A DNA stretch of 64,000 nt from NCBI RefSeq assembly GCF_001548035.1, contig NZ_AP014723.1, forward strand, positions 1,550,001 through 1,614,000. Reading direction: 5' to 3'. A model generated the notes under the pieces. The model was not told where the DNA came from. It did no database searches and saw only the letters and a list, made by a program, of their open reading frames with translations. Position numbers and translations under genes: made by a program. Below, piece after piece: positions 39,315-47,598 of this stretch (the stretch's first letter is position 1; each line of letters starts with the position of its first letter). Origin of the DNA: Sulfurospirillum sp. UCH001. GTDB taxonomy: Bacteria > Campylobacterota > Campylobacteria > Campylobacterales > Sulfurospirillaceae.

Positions 39315-39614
39315 TTAGCCACACAGTTCCTTTTTAACACGTTCACTAGCCATTGTTATATTCCAAGCTGGCTCCCAAACAATTTCAATGTCACAATTTT
39401 TCACACCATCAATTTTTAAAACTGCATCTTTTGTCCACTGCTGAATAAGTTCATGCAATGGGCATCCTTTAGTTGAAAGTGTCATCGTAACATGTACAGA
39501 GTCATCTTCAATTTTAACACCATAAATAAGTCCTAGTGAGACAATATCAAACCCAACTTCTGGGTCAATCACGGTTGAAATTGCATTGTATACATCTTCT
39601 TCTGTAATCATCAT
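39315..39614 (-). CDS. DUF59/MIP18-family Fe-S assembly-type protein
   Basis: 99 residues: TEEDVYNAISTVIDPEVGFDIVSLGLIYGVKI, then TMTLSTKGCPLHELI, the DUF59 (SufT/PaaD/MIP18) pattern with its conserved DPE and the Cys of GCP. Members assist iron-sulfur cluster assembly or metalloenzyme maturation. It is the last gene of a three-gene operon; the membrane protein ends 3 bases upstream of it. Confidence 0.85.
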   Translation of the reverse strand: MMITEEDVYNAISTVIDPEVGFDIVSLGLIYGVKIEDDSVHVTMTLSTKGCPLHELIQQWTKDAVLKIDGVKNCDIEIVWEPAWNITMASERVKKELCG

Positions 39615-39617
39615 TGG

Positions 39618-40880
39618 TTATTCCTTAATTTTATAATTAAATGCAAAGACTGCATTAAAAGCCACTAATACTAGTGAGATCAGTAGCAACACACTTCCTA
39701 TAAAAAATACTTCAGCTAATTGAAAAATGACACCTAAGCATAACACGATAATAGAGATAAAAAGTATCCATGTCTGCGCATCTGCAATTTTCGTATGAAT
39801 CATTTGATGCAAAAGTGGTACTTTTTGTTTTCCAACGAGCGGTGAAAATTTTTCATACCAAATTAAAAAAGGTAAAATCTTATAAATATGTCCAACAATA
39901 AAAGAGAGCAAAAATCCAAAGAAGAAAAGCACTCCTGCAAGCATCCCCATAAAAGGCGTATCTAAAATAAAATAAAGTGTACACGCAACCACAGAAGCTA
40001 CAAGGCACGTTAATGCAAACATCACATTTTTAGCCCAATAATCATTCTGTTTTCGTGCTCTTTGTTTAAAGATAATGACTATTTGTACGATAAAACAACC
40101 AATACCTGCTACCATTAAAACGAGTGCAACTGCTTTTATAAACAATGGAAATTCCGCAATCAAAGAGATCATGCTCAGTGCAACACCGAAACTTTGTAAA
40201 TATAATGCAGCCTTAATCCACTTCTCTTCAAAACCATGAGAGAGTGAGAACATCGGAATGAGCACCATAGCAACACCCATGACGATCATCATAACAAAAC
40301 CGCCAAGAGTTCCTATAATGTGGGCTTTAACCCACGCATCTATATCAATGGCAAGGAGTCCATGTCCTAAGCTCATCCCTATCAGTAAGCCTAAAGTAAC
40401 AGAAATAAATAAAAAGATAGTACCGATCAGTAAAAACTTACTCACAAGCGTAATGTTTTCCAAACGATAAAAAGTGATAAAAACATTAAAACAAAAGATC
40501 AACATAGAAAGGTACGTAATGACCGCACCGTAAGGGATTAGCAAATGAAGATCACTAAAAGTAAATCCACTTACCATCAACGAAAAACCAACGATGTACA
40601 TGTAAAACTGTACATATGCGAAGTCTTTAGAAAAAATGGGCGCTTCAAGAACGACTGGTAAAAGCTGATACATTGCACCAAAGATGACCATCATCACAAA
40701 ACCAAGTAGATACAAATGTGAAAACGCTGCGAGTGAGGATGAGATAATATATCCTGAAATATCAGAACTCATCATCAAAAGAGCAACACCGCTAAGACTT
40801 AAAAAGATTATTCCAGCGATAAAGAAATGAGCAACCAACACAAAGGGAGGAGCCATTTCAGTGGCAAGTGAGACTTTCAT
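39618..40880 (-). CDS. haem-copper oxidase subunit I/NnrS-like membrane protein
   Basis: About 420 residues from ATG 40880, which has AGGA 7 bases upstream (the frame extends to GTG 40895 across the previous stop). There are roughly 12 membrane helices. Membrane histidines at about 18, 55 (SHLYLLGF), 173, 187 (AHIIGTLGGF), 215 (SLSHGF) and 331 (VGHIYKILPFL) could bind haem or copper as in haem-copper oxidase subunit I and NnrS. It is shorter than true oxidases and lacks the HPEVY loop, so catalysis is doubtful. The FNR-type site and its DUF2249 and DUF59 partners suggest nitric oxide or low-oxygen metabolism. Confidence 0.65.
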   Translation of the reverse strand: MKVSLATEMAPPFVLVAHFFIAGIIFLSLSGVALLMMSSDISGYIISSSLAAFSHLYLLGFVMMVIFGAMYQLLPVVLEAPIFSKDFAYVQFYMYIVGFSLMVSGFTFSDLHLLIPYGAVITYLSMLIFCFNVFITFYRLENITLVSKFLLIGTIFLFISVTLGLLIGMSLGHGLLAIDIDAWVKAHIIGTLGGFVMMIVMGVAMVLIPMFSLSHGFEEKWIKAALYLQSFGVALSMISLIAEFPLFIKAVALVLMVAGIGCFIVQIVIIFKQRARKQNDYWAKNVMFALTCLVASVVACTLYFILDTPFMGMLAGVLFFFGFLLSFIVGHIYKILPFLIWYEKFSPLVGKQKVPLLHQMIHTKIADAQTWILFISIIVLCLGVIFQLAEVFFIGSVLLLISLVLVAFNAVFAFNYKIKE

Positions 40881-40884
40881 GAAC

Positions 40885-41241
40885 TCATCCTGCACACTGT
40901 TTTTGACTTAAATCCACTTTATCGCTGACACCTTCTTTGTATGAAAAAATGAGTTGAAGTTTTCCACCTTCAAGTTCTGTAACAGCAATATCATAAAATG
41001 ATTGTACTTTTGCGAGTAAGCCTACTGGCGAGCGATGATTGATCATCACTACTTTTTTTTGTGCACTATCAAGAAGCTCAAGTGCGATCATAGCATTGAC
41101 CATTGGTTCTGGTGGCACACACATAGACGTATCAAAGCTTATATATTCGATACCATCTTGTACATATGAGAAAAAAGGAACTGTTGTATTTTCTACATGT
41201 AAAAGTTTTGCGTCATGAGGATAATTGTCTGGAGTCATCAT
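40885..41241 (-). CDS. DUF2249 domain protein
   Basis: 118 residues with a TusA-like fold pattern: FDTSMCVPPEPMVNAMIALELL, then VVMINHRSPVGLLAKV and LQLIFSYKEG. DUF2249 proteins often neighbour haem-copper-like proteins, DUF59 proteins and hemerythrins in denitrifying or NO-responsive loci, as here. Function is unknown. It is the first gene of the operon: AAGGAT lies 6 bases before ATG, and an FNR-type site lies upstream. Confidence 0.7.
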   Translation of the reverse strand: MMTPDNYPHDAKLLHVENTTVPFFSYVQDGIEYISFDTSMCVPPEPMVNAMIALELLDSAQKKVVMINHRSPVGLLAKVQSFYDIAVTELEGGKLQLIFSYKEGVSDKVDLSQKQCAG

Positions 41242-41261
41242 AGTTTCATCCTTTTAAATTT

Positions 41262-41310
41262 TAATGAAACTATAATGCAACAAGAAACAATTTTCCTTAA
41301 TCTACATCAA
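41262..41310 (-). promoter_or_regulatory. promoter with FNR/CRP-type site for the DUF2249 operon
   Basis: On the minus strand TTGATgtagATTAA (41310-41297) differs by one base from TTGAT-N4-ATCAA. A -10 TATAGT (41274-41269) predicts a start near 41262, placing the site centre (41303.5) at -41.5. The core GATGTAGAT and the AAGG that follows the site also occur in the tpx promoter site. Confidence 0.6.
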
Positions 41311-41339
41311 GAAAAAGAGAAATATTGTCTTAATTAGTT

Positions 41340-43159
41340 TTAAATCACTGCTCGTCTTGAAACACCGATCAATTTTTCATTTGGAAAATTATAAAAACTA
41401 ACAAAACTTGGAGACATATCCTTAATGAGCGCATAGAGTTTCCACCAAATAGAATGTGATACGATTTCTTCATCACCATAAAAGATCGTTCGCTCGTTAA
41501 TACCTTGGCTTTTCAAAATCTTTTCCATATTGAAAACTTCCATATATCCTACAAAAATGACTAAAAGATCAAGACCAGGCGCTAAATGAGAAAATTCACA
41601 CTCAATACCTAAAGGCTCACTGGTTGGCTTCATTTTCACAATGACATTTTGCTCATACATAATCCCGTTTTGAAACATGGTTTTGGGAATATACGCAGGA
41701 ATATTCTCTTTTTTTCGAGCAAAGAAAAGCGCAGTTCCCTCTATATGGGACTCTTTTGCGTATCGCACCTGATACTCCTCTAAAAACGCTTCCTTGTCAA
41801 CGGATAGAAATGAAGAATAAAGACGCTTTTGACCTTCCGTATATAAAATAATAAGACCTAATGGTACTGAAGCAATCAGCAAAGACCAAAAACCACCGTG
41901 AGGAATTTTTAAAAGACATGAAGTAAAAAACACAAAACTGGTCATCGCTGAAAAAACAGCAAATGCCATTTTTATCCATGATTGACGATAGAAAAAAATC
42001 ATACTCATTAAGGCACCGGTAATGCTCATAGCGCCTGAAACTGCGAGACCATAAGCCGCTGCTAACTGGCTGGATTCTTGAAAAATAAACAGCATCACAA
42101 TGACACAAAAAAATAAAAACCAATTCACAGAACTCACATAGATTTGAGAGCGAAGTTCATGAGAGGTATATTCCACCCTAAAATGAGGGAAAATACGTGT
42201 TGTCATGGCTTGATATAGAACTGAGAAAATACCACTAATCATGGCTTGAGATGCAATGATAGTGGCAATAATGGTTAAAATGAGAAAAGGAATGTACAAC
42301 ATAGGAGCAAACTCTTGCATCATCTCAAATAAAGGACTTCCTGTTAAGTCAGGATGTGTCAGCAAAAATGCACCTTGTCCATAGTAACAAAATACCAATG
42401 CTAAAAAGGCAAAAATCCATCCTTTCAAAATAGGCAATCTTCCTAAATGCCCCATATCGGCATACAATGCTTCACCACCGGTAGTTGCAAGGACAATATC
42501 TGCTAATATAATAAACGTAATCAGAGGATAATTCATCGCAAAATGAATCGCATACATGGGATTCATTGCCATTAAGATACTCTTTTCTTGTAAGATGTAC
42601 CACAAACCTACATAACCAAGCGTTAAAAACCACAGTACCATAATAGGACCAAAGGCAGAAGCAACTTTTTCTACACCTTTTTTTGAACAAGAAAAAGCCC
42701 AAAAGCAATGATAGAAGCAAAAATGAGAAGATAAAGGCGTGGAGTCTCTTCATAATGAGGAATCAACAAAATACCCTCAACTGCACTTAAAATACTAATG
42801 GCAGGAGTGATAACACCATCACCAATCATTAATGAAAGCCCTATAAAACCTAATGCTGAAACAATAGCTGTCATACGAGCATTTTGAAGATACGGTGTTA
42901 AAATTTGTACCAAAACAACTGTTCCACCCTCACCTTTTTCACTCAAACTCGTTGCGAGCCATGCATATTGGATAGTTACTAAAACAATTAAAGCCCAAAA
43001 GACAAATGACAACATCCCAAAAATACTCTCTACCGTAGGAGGAACAATTAAAAAAATAACCGTCAATGTATAAATAGGACTCGTTCCAATATCACCATAA
43101 ACAACACCCAATGCCTTGATGACCATCATTTCATTTTTTATGCGTTCGCGTAATGTCAT
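41340..43159 (-). pseudogene. kup: kup potassium transporter, split by a frameshift in an A7 tract
   Basis: The N-terminal part (43159-42671, 162 residues) is clearly Kup: VVYGDIGTSPIYTL and GDGVITPAISILSAVEG. It ends VQKKV-stop. The rest (from about 42677 to 41340) continues in the -1 frame with GVEKVASAFGPIMVLWF, TTGGEALYADMGHLG and the C-terminal cytosolic domain. The break is at C-AAAAAAA-GG (A7 at 42684-42678): one extra A, or a -1 slip on A_AAA_AAG, restores one 606-residue Kup, normal length. It may be truly broken, phase-variable, recoded, or a homopolymer sequencing error. Kup imports K+ with protons. Confidence 0.88.
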
Positions 43160-43196
43160 ACAACTTCCTCTTTAATGTAAACTAAGCACAAAAAAG

Positions 43197-43202
43197 ATTA
43201 TA
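43197..43202 (-). promoter_or_regulatory. -10 box for kup
   Basis: Minus-strand TATAAT, 38 bases before the ATG; T-rich sequence precedes it, as in Campylobacterota promoters. AGAGGAA precedes the start codon. Confidence 0.5.
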
Positions 43203-43266
43203 AAGCAGATGGCATCAAAAAAGTATCAAAATTTCAGCAGGAAAGGAGTCTCAAAAAAAGGAGGAA

Positions 43267-43284
43267 GGAGCATTTTCATGCTCC
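43267..43284 (-). terminator. terminator after purH
   Basis: On the minus strand GGAGCAT pairs with ATGCTCC around GAAA, followed by TTCCTCCTTTTTTT. Confidence 0.8.
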
Positions 43285-43298
43285 TAAAAAAGAGTATA

Positions 43299-44831
43299 TT
43301 AATGTAAAAAGTGACGTACACCTGTAAAGTAAAGTGCCATTCCATGCTCATTTGCAGCCGCAATAACATCTTCATCACGAATACTACCACCTGGCTCAAT
43401 GATCGCTTTCACACCAGCTGCTGCTGCTGCATCAATGCTATCTCTAAATGGGAAGAATGCTTCACTCGCAAGTGCTGCACCACTGACATCAATGCCCATA
43501 TCTTCAGCTTTGCGTAAAGCAGCTTTTGCTGCATCGACACGACTTGTCATACCCATACCAATAGCCACCATAGCGCTATCTTTTACATACACAACACAGT
43601 TTGATTTGGTAAGGCTTGCCACTTTATACGCAATTTCAAGATCCGACATCTCTTGTTTGCTTGCTTGGCGTGTTGTTAAACATTTTGCATTTGTGATCTC
43701 ATCATCACTGACCATATCACTCTCTTGGAATACAAAACCACCATCAACGTGTTTGAAGTCATATGCATCTTCACTAAGAACGAGGTATTTACTCTCTTGT
43801 GTAAAGATTTTGATACGTTTTTTATTATCAAAAACATGTAAAGCATCTTCATCAACATTCGCTGCAATAATGACTTCTACGAAAATCTCATTGATTTTCT
43901 CAGCGAGTGCTTTATTCAGTGTTCCATTGATCGCTACAACACCACCGTACGCTGAAACAGGGTCACATTTTAGAGCTTTAACATAACTATCTAACAAATC
44001 ACCACCGATGGCAAAGCCACATGGATTAGCATGTTTGATAATACATACCGCTGGAGCTTCACCAAAAGAAGCAGCAATTTGAACAGCACCGTTAATGTCA
44101 GTCATATTGTTGAAGCTTGCTTCACCTTTAAGTGTTTTAAAGTTGTTGGTAAAGAAGTAGTCAAATTCGTATAGAGCACCTTTTTGGTGTGGATTTTCAC
44201 CATAGCGAGTATCAAATGCTTTGGTTCCTACGATAAACTGTTTATCCCCAAAACCATTGTTAAAACGCTTGTTCATATAGTTAGCAATCATGCTATCGTA
44301 CGCACCTGTATGCTCAAACGCCTTAATCATCAAATCTCTTCTAAATTCTAAGGTATTTTCTCCAGATTTAAGCGCTTCGATGACTCTGTCGTAGTCTAAA
44401 ACATCTGTCACAATCATAACATCTGCAAAGTTTTTAGCCGCACTTCTTACCATCGCTGGACCACCAATGTCAATGTTCTCGATGATGTCATCAAAATCAT
44501 CAGTCTTAGCAATGGTCTCTTTAAACGGATACAGATTAACACATACAAGATCAATACCCTCGATGCCATGCTCTTTTGCAACTTGAACATGTGCAGGTAA
44601 GTCTCTTCTATGCAAAATTCCACCATGAATCATAGGATTGAGCGTTTTTACACGTCCATCAAACATCTCAGGGAATTTCGTTACTTCACTGATTTCAAGA
44701 GCCTTAATGCCCTCTTCTTTTAAAAGTTTGTATGTTCCGCCCGTTGAAATAATCTCAAAACCTAATGTCGCCAAATCCTTAGCAAACTCAACAATCCCCG
44801 TTTTATCGCTGACACTAATTAACGCTCTCAC
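43299..44831 (-). CDS. purH: PurH, AICAR transformylase / IMP cyclohydrolase
   Basis: 510 residues, a normal bifunctional PurH that performs the last two steps to IMP. The N-terminal cyclohydrolase part carries [12 protein letters not shown] and [27 protein letters not shown] and [16 protein letters not shown]. The C-terminal transformylase part has [33 protein letters not shown], and [12 protein letters not shown] near the end. It is a single-gene unit ending in a clear terminator. The other purine genes in the window are not adjacent. Confidence 0.97.
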   Translation of the reverse strand: MRALISVSDKTGIVEFAKDLATLGFEIISTGGTYKLLKEEGIKALEISEVTKFPEMFDGRVKTLNPMIHGGILHRRDLPAHVQVAKEHGIEGIDLVCVNLYPFKETIAKTDDFDDIIENIDIGGPAMVRSAAKNFADVMIVTDVLDYDRVIEALKSGENTLEFRRDLMIKAFEHTGAYDSMIANYMNKRFNNGFGDKQFIVGTKAFDTRYGENPHQKGALYEFDYFFTNNFKTLKGEASFNNMTDINGAVQIAASFGEAPAVCIIKHANPCGFAIGGDLLDSYVKALKCDPVSAYGGVVAINGTLNKALAEKINEIFVEVIIAANVDEDALHVFDNKKRIKIFTQESKYLVLSEDAYDFKHVDGGFVFQESDMVSDDEITNAKCLTTRQASKQEMSDLEIAYKVASLTKSNCVVYVKDSAMVAIGMGMTSRVDAAKAALRKAEDMGIDVSGAALASEAFFPFRDSIDAAAAAGVKAIIEPGGSIRDEDVIAAANEHGMALYFTGVRHFLH

Positions 44832-44876
44832 ACTTTTCCTTTTTAACGTGTTAAATATTTGTTTATTTATTTATTT

Positions 44877-44882
44877 TACAAT
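44877..44882 (+). promoter_or_regulatory. -10 box for the dsbB/dsbA-like operon
   Basis: TACAAT preceded by a long T-rich stretch (TATTTGTTTATTTATTTATTT region), the periodic T pattern seen in Campylobacterota sigma-70 promoters; 52 bases before the ATG. Confidence 0.5.
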
Positions 44883-44934
44883 ACGTTGGTTTTAGTAACG
44901 ATTAAATACCATACCCAAAAATTTGGAGCCTTTA

Positions 44935-45369
44935 ATGTCCCAACCACAAAAATCGTCAAATCTTCTCTGGGCAACACTCTTTTTATGTTGGCTTACAGCG
45001 ATGATTGCGACACTTGGAAGTCTTTTTTTCAGTGAAATCATGCTCTTTCCACCCTGTGTTATGTGCTGGTATCAGCGCATCTGTATGTACCCATTAACAG
45101 TTATTTTTCTCGTCGCACTTTTTAGCAACGATAAAAATGTTTTCAAATACGCAATGCCAATTGTTCTTATAGGGCTTTTCTTTGCAATTTATCATAATCT
45201 GCTCTATTATGGCATACTACCAGAAAGCGTTGCTCCTTGTTCTCAAGGTGTTTCATGTACCAGTGATTATATTAACTGGTTTGGGTTTATTACGATTCAG
45301 TTTCTATCGTTAGTTTCATTTGTTATTGTTTTTGTATTACTACTATTTTTAAAACGAAAGGCTTCTTAA
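44935..45369 (+). CDS. dsbB: DsbB-family disulfide bond formation protein
   Basis: 144 residues from ATG 44935, which has GGAG 6 bases upstream (the frame opens at TTG 44923). Four membrane helices; first periplasmic loop with C41-V-M-C44 followed by WYQR, the quinone-reacting CXXC of DsbB; second loop with PCSQGVSC. It reoxidises a DsbA partner and passes electrons to quinone. The partner is the next gene, 3 bases downstream. Confidence 0.92.
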   Translation: MSQPQKSSNLLWATLFLCWLTAMIATLGSLFFSEIMLFPPCVMCWYQRICMYPLTVIFLVALFSNDKNVFKYAMPIVLIGLFFAIYHNLLYYGILPESVAPCSQGVSCTSDYINWFGFITIQFLSLVSFVIVFVLLLFLKRKAS

Positions 45370-45372
45370 CCC

Positions 45373-45999
45373 ATGAAAAAACAGACCATTGTCATTGCGT
45401 CTCTTTTTATTCTTCTCCTTCTTTTTGTAGGAGGAAGTTATTTTTATAAAAACGCAGATCACAGCGTTACAGGAGAAAAAACTACGGCACTGATGCGTCC
45501 TCATGCTTTTGTTCTAGGCAATCCAAATGCTAAAACAACAATTGTTGAGTTTTTTGACCCTGCATGTGAAACATGTAGAAGTTTTTATCCATTTGTGAAA
45601 AATATTCTCAAACAAAACCCAGATAAGATCAAACTCGTTTTTCGTTATGCTCCTTTTCATACAGACTCATACTATGTTGTAGCGATGATTGAAGCGGCAC
45701 GTTTACAAGGAAAATACCTTGAAGCCATTGAAGTCATCTACAAGTACCAAGACAAATGGGCAAGTCATCATACGCCTAATATCGGGCTTATTTGGAGTTT
45801 TTTACCTGAAGCGGGGATTGATATTGAAAAACTAAAAGATGATATGAAAAAACCTGAGATTGATGCACTCATTAAACAAGATATTGCCGATACAAAAACT
45901 CTTGGCGTTAAAGCAACTCCAGAGTTCTTCGTCAATGGCAAACCACTCCTTAAATTTGGATTTAAAGAGCTTCAAGCGTTAATCGAATCTGAACTTTAA
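45373..45999 (+). CDS. DsbA-like periplasmic thiol oxidoreductase
   Basis: 208 residues: an N-terminal membrane anchor or signal (6-22), then a DsbA/BdbD-type thioredoxin fold with C65-E-T-C68 (EFFDPACETCR) and cis-proline loop KATPEFFVNG. The CETC dipeptide is unusual; classical DsbA has CPHC. It probably forms disulfides together with the DsbB homologue encoded just upstream. The basic alternative is a reductant or isomerase. Confidence 0.9.
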   Translation: MKKQTIVIASLFILLLLFVGGSYFYKNADHSVTGEKTTALMRPHAFVLGNPNAKTTIVEFFDPACETCRSFYPFVKNILKQNPDKIKLVFRYAPFHTDSYYVVAMIEAARLQGKYLEAIEVIYKYQDKWASHHTPNIGLIWSFLPEAGIDIEKLKDDMKKPEIDALIKQDIADTKTLGVKATPEFFVNGKPLLKFGFKELQALIESEL

Positions 46000-46024
46000 A
46001 AGAAGCCCTTTAACAGGGCTTCTT
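46000..46024. terminator. bidirectional terminator
   Basis: AAGAAGCCCT pairs with AGGGCTTCTT around TTAAC, then CTCTTCG. It overlaps the stop of the convergent thioesterase gene. Confidence 0.75.
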
Positions 46025-46498
46025 CTCTTCGTGACATTCACATCCATGCAGTCTTATATCTCTTCGTTTTTTTGCCTCTTTAAAGCGTCTAATTTCATCA
46101 TCTGTTTTTGGTGCTAGTGGAGGAACAGGTACTGGTTTACCGTGTTCATCGACGGCAACCATTGTAAAAAAGCAGCTGTTTGTATGGGTTGCAATTCCTT
46201 TTTGGATATTTTCAGCGATAACTTTAATGCCCACTTCCATAGAAGTACGCCCTGTATAATTTACACTTGCTAAAAACGTCACTAATGTTCCTACAGGAAT
46301 GGATTGTTTAAAAATAACCTGATCTACGGACATTGTTACAACATAATGTCCACAATAACGTGATGCACACGCATACGCCACTTGATCGAGAAGTTTTAAC
46401 AAATCTCCTCCGTGAACATTTCCTGAAAAGTTTGCTTTATCGGGTGTCATTAAAACTGACATACTTAAAATATGTTTTTCAAAAGGTGTGGATAACAT
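46010..46498 (-). CDS. hotdog-fold acyl-CoA thioesterase (YciA/BACH-like)
   Basis: 162 residues with one hotdog domain: NFSGNVHGGDLLKLLDQVAYACASRY carries the conserved Asn-His-Gly and Asp of this family, and VDQVIFKQSIPVGTLVTF is the second half. It hydrolyses acyl-CoAs; chain-length preference cannot be read. A His/Cys-rich tail (LHGCECHEEKKPC) is unusual. It directly follows the DjlA-like gene with no gap, on the same strand. Confidence 0.88.
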   Translation of the reverse strand: MLSTPFEKHILSMSVLMTPDKANFSGNVHGGDLLKLLDQVAYACASRYCGHYVVTMSVDQVIFKQSIPVGTLVTFLASVNYTGRTSMEVGIKVIAENIQKGIATHTNSCFFTMVAVDEHGKPVPVPPLAPKTDDEIRRFKEAKKRRDIRLHGCECHEEKKPC

Positions 46499-47251
46499 CT
46501 AATTTCTTTCCTTCTTAATCATTTCATAGGCCTCATTAATCTCCTGAAGCTTTGTGGTTGCTGCATCAATAATACTTTGATCTTTTCCCTGCCCCATAAG
46601 AATATCAGGATGATACTCTTTAACAAGAGCGCGATACTTCTTCTTAATGCTTTCCATATCCTCATTTTCATCTGCACCTAAAATGGCATAGGCATTTTTG
46701 ATTCCCATTTGAGTTTGTGTTGCTTTATTAGCGTAAAATTGTTCAAAAGCAGAGATCAATCTTTCAAAATCAGCTCGCTTAATCTCTAAAGCATTGGCAA
46801 TATCCTCAGTAATCATAAACTCCGTTTGAGAAAACTCATTGTCAATAAAAGCAAGATTGAGCAGATACTCCATCACTTTAAGGCGTTTGGTATAGTCATT
46901 TTTAGTAAGTTTGAGATATTTTTGTGAAACAACCAATGTATTATCAAAGCTTTGCATCTCTTGTTGATAAATTGCTTTTAGTTCATCACGCACGGCATCG
47001 CTGTTTTCAAAGACACGTGCAATATCCGTAAAAGTATGCTTTAAGAGTTCAGCTTCTAGTTCACACACTCTGCCATCCGCTTTTGCCACTTTTGCCATAA
47101 GTGAAACCAAAAGCCCCGCTTCATGTTCACGTAAATCACCTTTTAATGTCTGTTTTACATCGACATTAATATGCTGGTACGCTTCTGTTTGATAGTTTTT
47201 TGTAAGCAGATAAAAGACAACAATAACAACTGCAATAATGACATAGGTCAT
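46499..47251 (-). CDS. DjlA-like membrane-anchored J-domain protein
   Basis: About 250 residues from ATG 47251, which has AAAGGTG 6 bases upstream. The open frame continues to 47341 but those codons run into the structured element. It has an N-terminal membrane helix (1-20), a TerB-like helical domain (LLVSLMAKVAKADGRVCELEAEL ... VMEYLLNLAFIDNEFSQTE), and a C-terminal J domain with the HPD motif (VKEYHPDILMG). This is the DjlA layout: a DnaK co-chaperone at the membrane. Confidence 0.87.
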   Translation of the reverse strand: MTYVIIAVVIVVFYLLTKNYQTEAYQHINVDVKQTLKGDLREHEAGLLVSLMAKVAKADGRVCELEAELLKHTFTDIARVFENSDAVRDELKAIYQQEMQSFDNTLVVSQKYLKLTKNDYTKRLKVMEYLLNLAFIDNEFSQTEFMITEDIANALEIKRADFERLISAFEQFYANKATQTQMGIKNAYAILGADENEDMESIKKKYRALVKEYHPDILMGQGKDQSIIDAATTKLQEINEAYEMIKKERN

Positions 47252-47293
47252 TTTTTCACCTTTAATTCTAAAGTTCAAATTGGGAAAATATGT

Positions 47294-47299
47294 TACAAT
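47294..47299 (+). promoter_or_regulatory. possible -10 box reading into the structured element
   Basis: TACAAT on the plus strand predicts a start near 47306, just before the outer stem of the element (47317). A transcript from here would carry the whole element as leader of the patB-like gene. On the other strand TACAAA (47599-47594) predicts a start near 47587, so direction is open. Confidence 0.35.
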
Positions 47300-47316
47300 C
47301 ATTACACTAAAAAACA

Positions 47317-47584
47317 AGACTTCTTTTACAACTCTTTGCATATGTGAGCGTTTAAGGTTTGGTAAAAAGCAAGAAGATGTGACAAAGGACTAGCCAAAGC
47401 TAATTCAAGGAGCATCGACACAGCTTTTTAGCAAAATTTAAACGCCCAAAGGGAAGCATGCTCTAAAGACTATCTTTAACCAATGATTTTTTCGCCTTAG
47501 CTTTGGCTAGGGCTTCAAAAATTCTTGGCTAAATCTAGCATCATTTCATGCTTCTCACACTGTAAAGAGCTGTAAAAGAAGTCT
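47317..47584. other. 268-bp structured element: unidentified ncRNA, leader or MITE-like repeat
   Basis: This fills most of the only gene-free stretch over 300 bases (47252-47598). AGACTTCTTTTACA (47317-47330) pairs exactly with 47571-47584; the stem goes on with CTCTTTGCA/TGTAAAGAG (one G-T pair) and TGTGAG/CTCACA, about 29 pairs in all. Inside, CTAGCCAAAGCTAA (47390-47403) pairs exactly with 47497-47510. The gaps between outer and inner stems are nearly equal (41 and 43 bases). GCGTTTAA (47348) / TTAAACGC (47438) would cross the inner stem as a pseudoknot, and GAGCAT/ATGCTC forms an inner hairpin. On the minus strand the outer stem is followed by TGTTTTTTAG. I found no match to tmRNA, RNase P, SRP, SAM or B12 elements. 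Confidence 0.6.
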
Positions 47585-47598
47585 AAAGGACAATTTGT

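Noticed and set aside
47252-47341. DjlA-like protein extended to 47341
   Set aside because: The extra 30 codons come from the structured element and lack a ribosome site; AAAGGTG marks the ATG at 47251.
47317-47584. tmRNA, RNase P RNA, SRP RNA, SAM or cobalamin riboswitch
   Set aside because: I looked for the conserved cores (tRNA-like CCA end, GAGGAAAGTC, GGAA tetraloop stem, SAM-I and B12 box motifs) on both strands and saw none. 6S RNA could not be excluded by eye.
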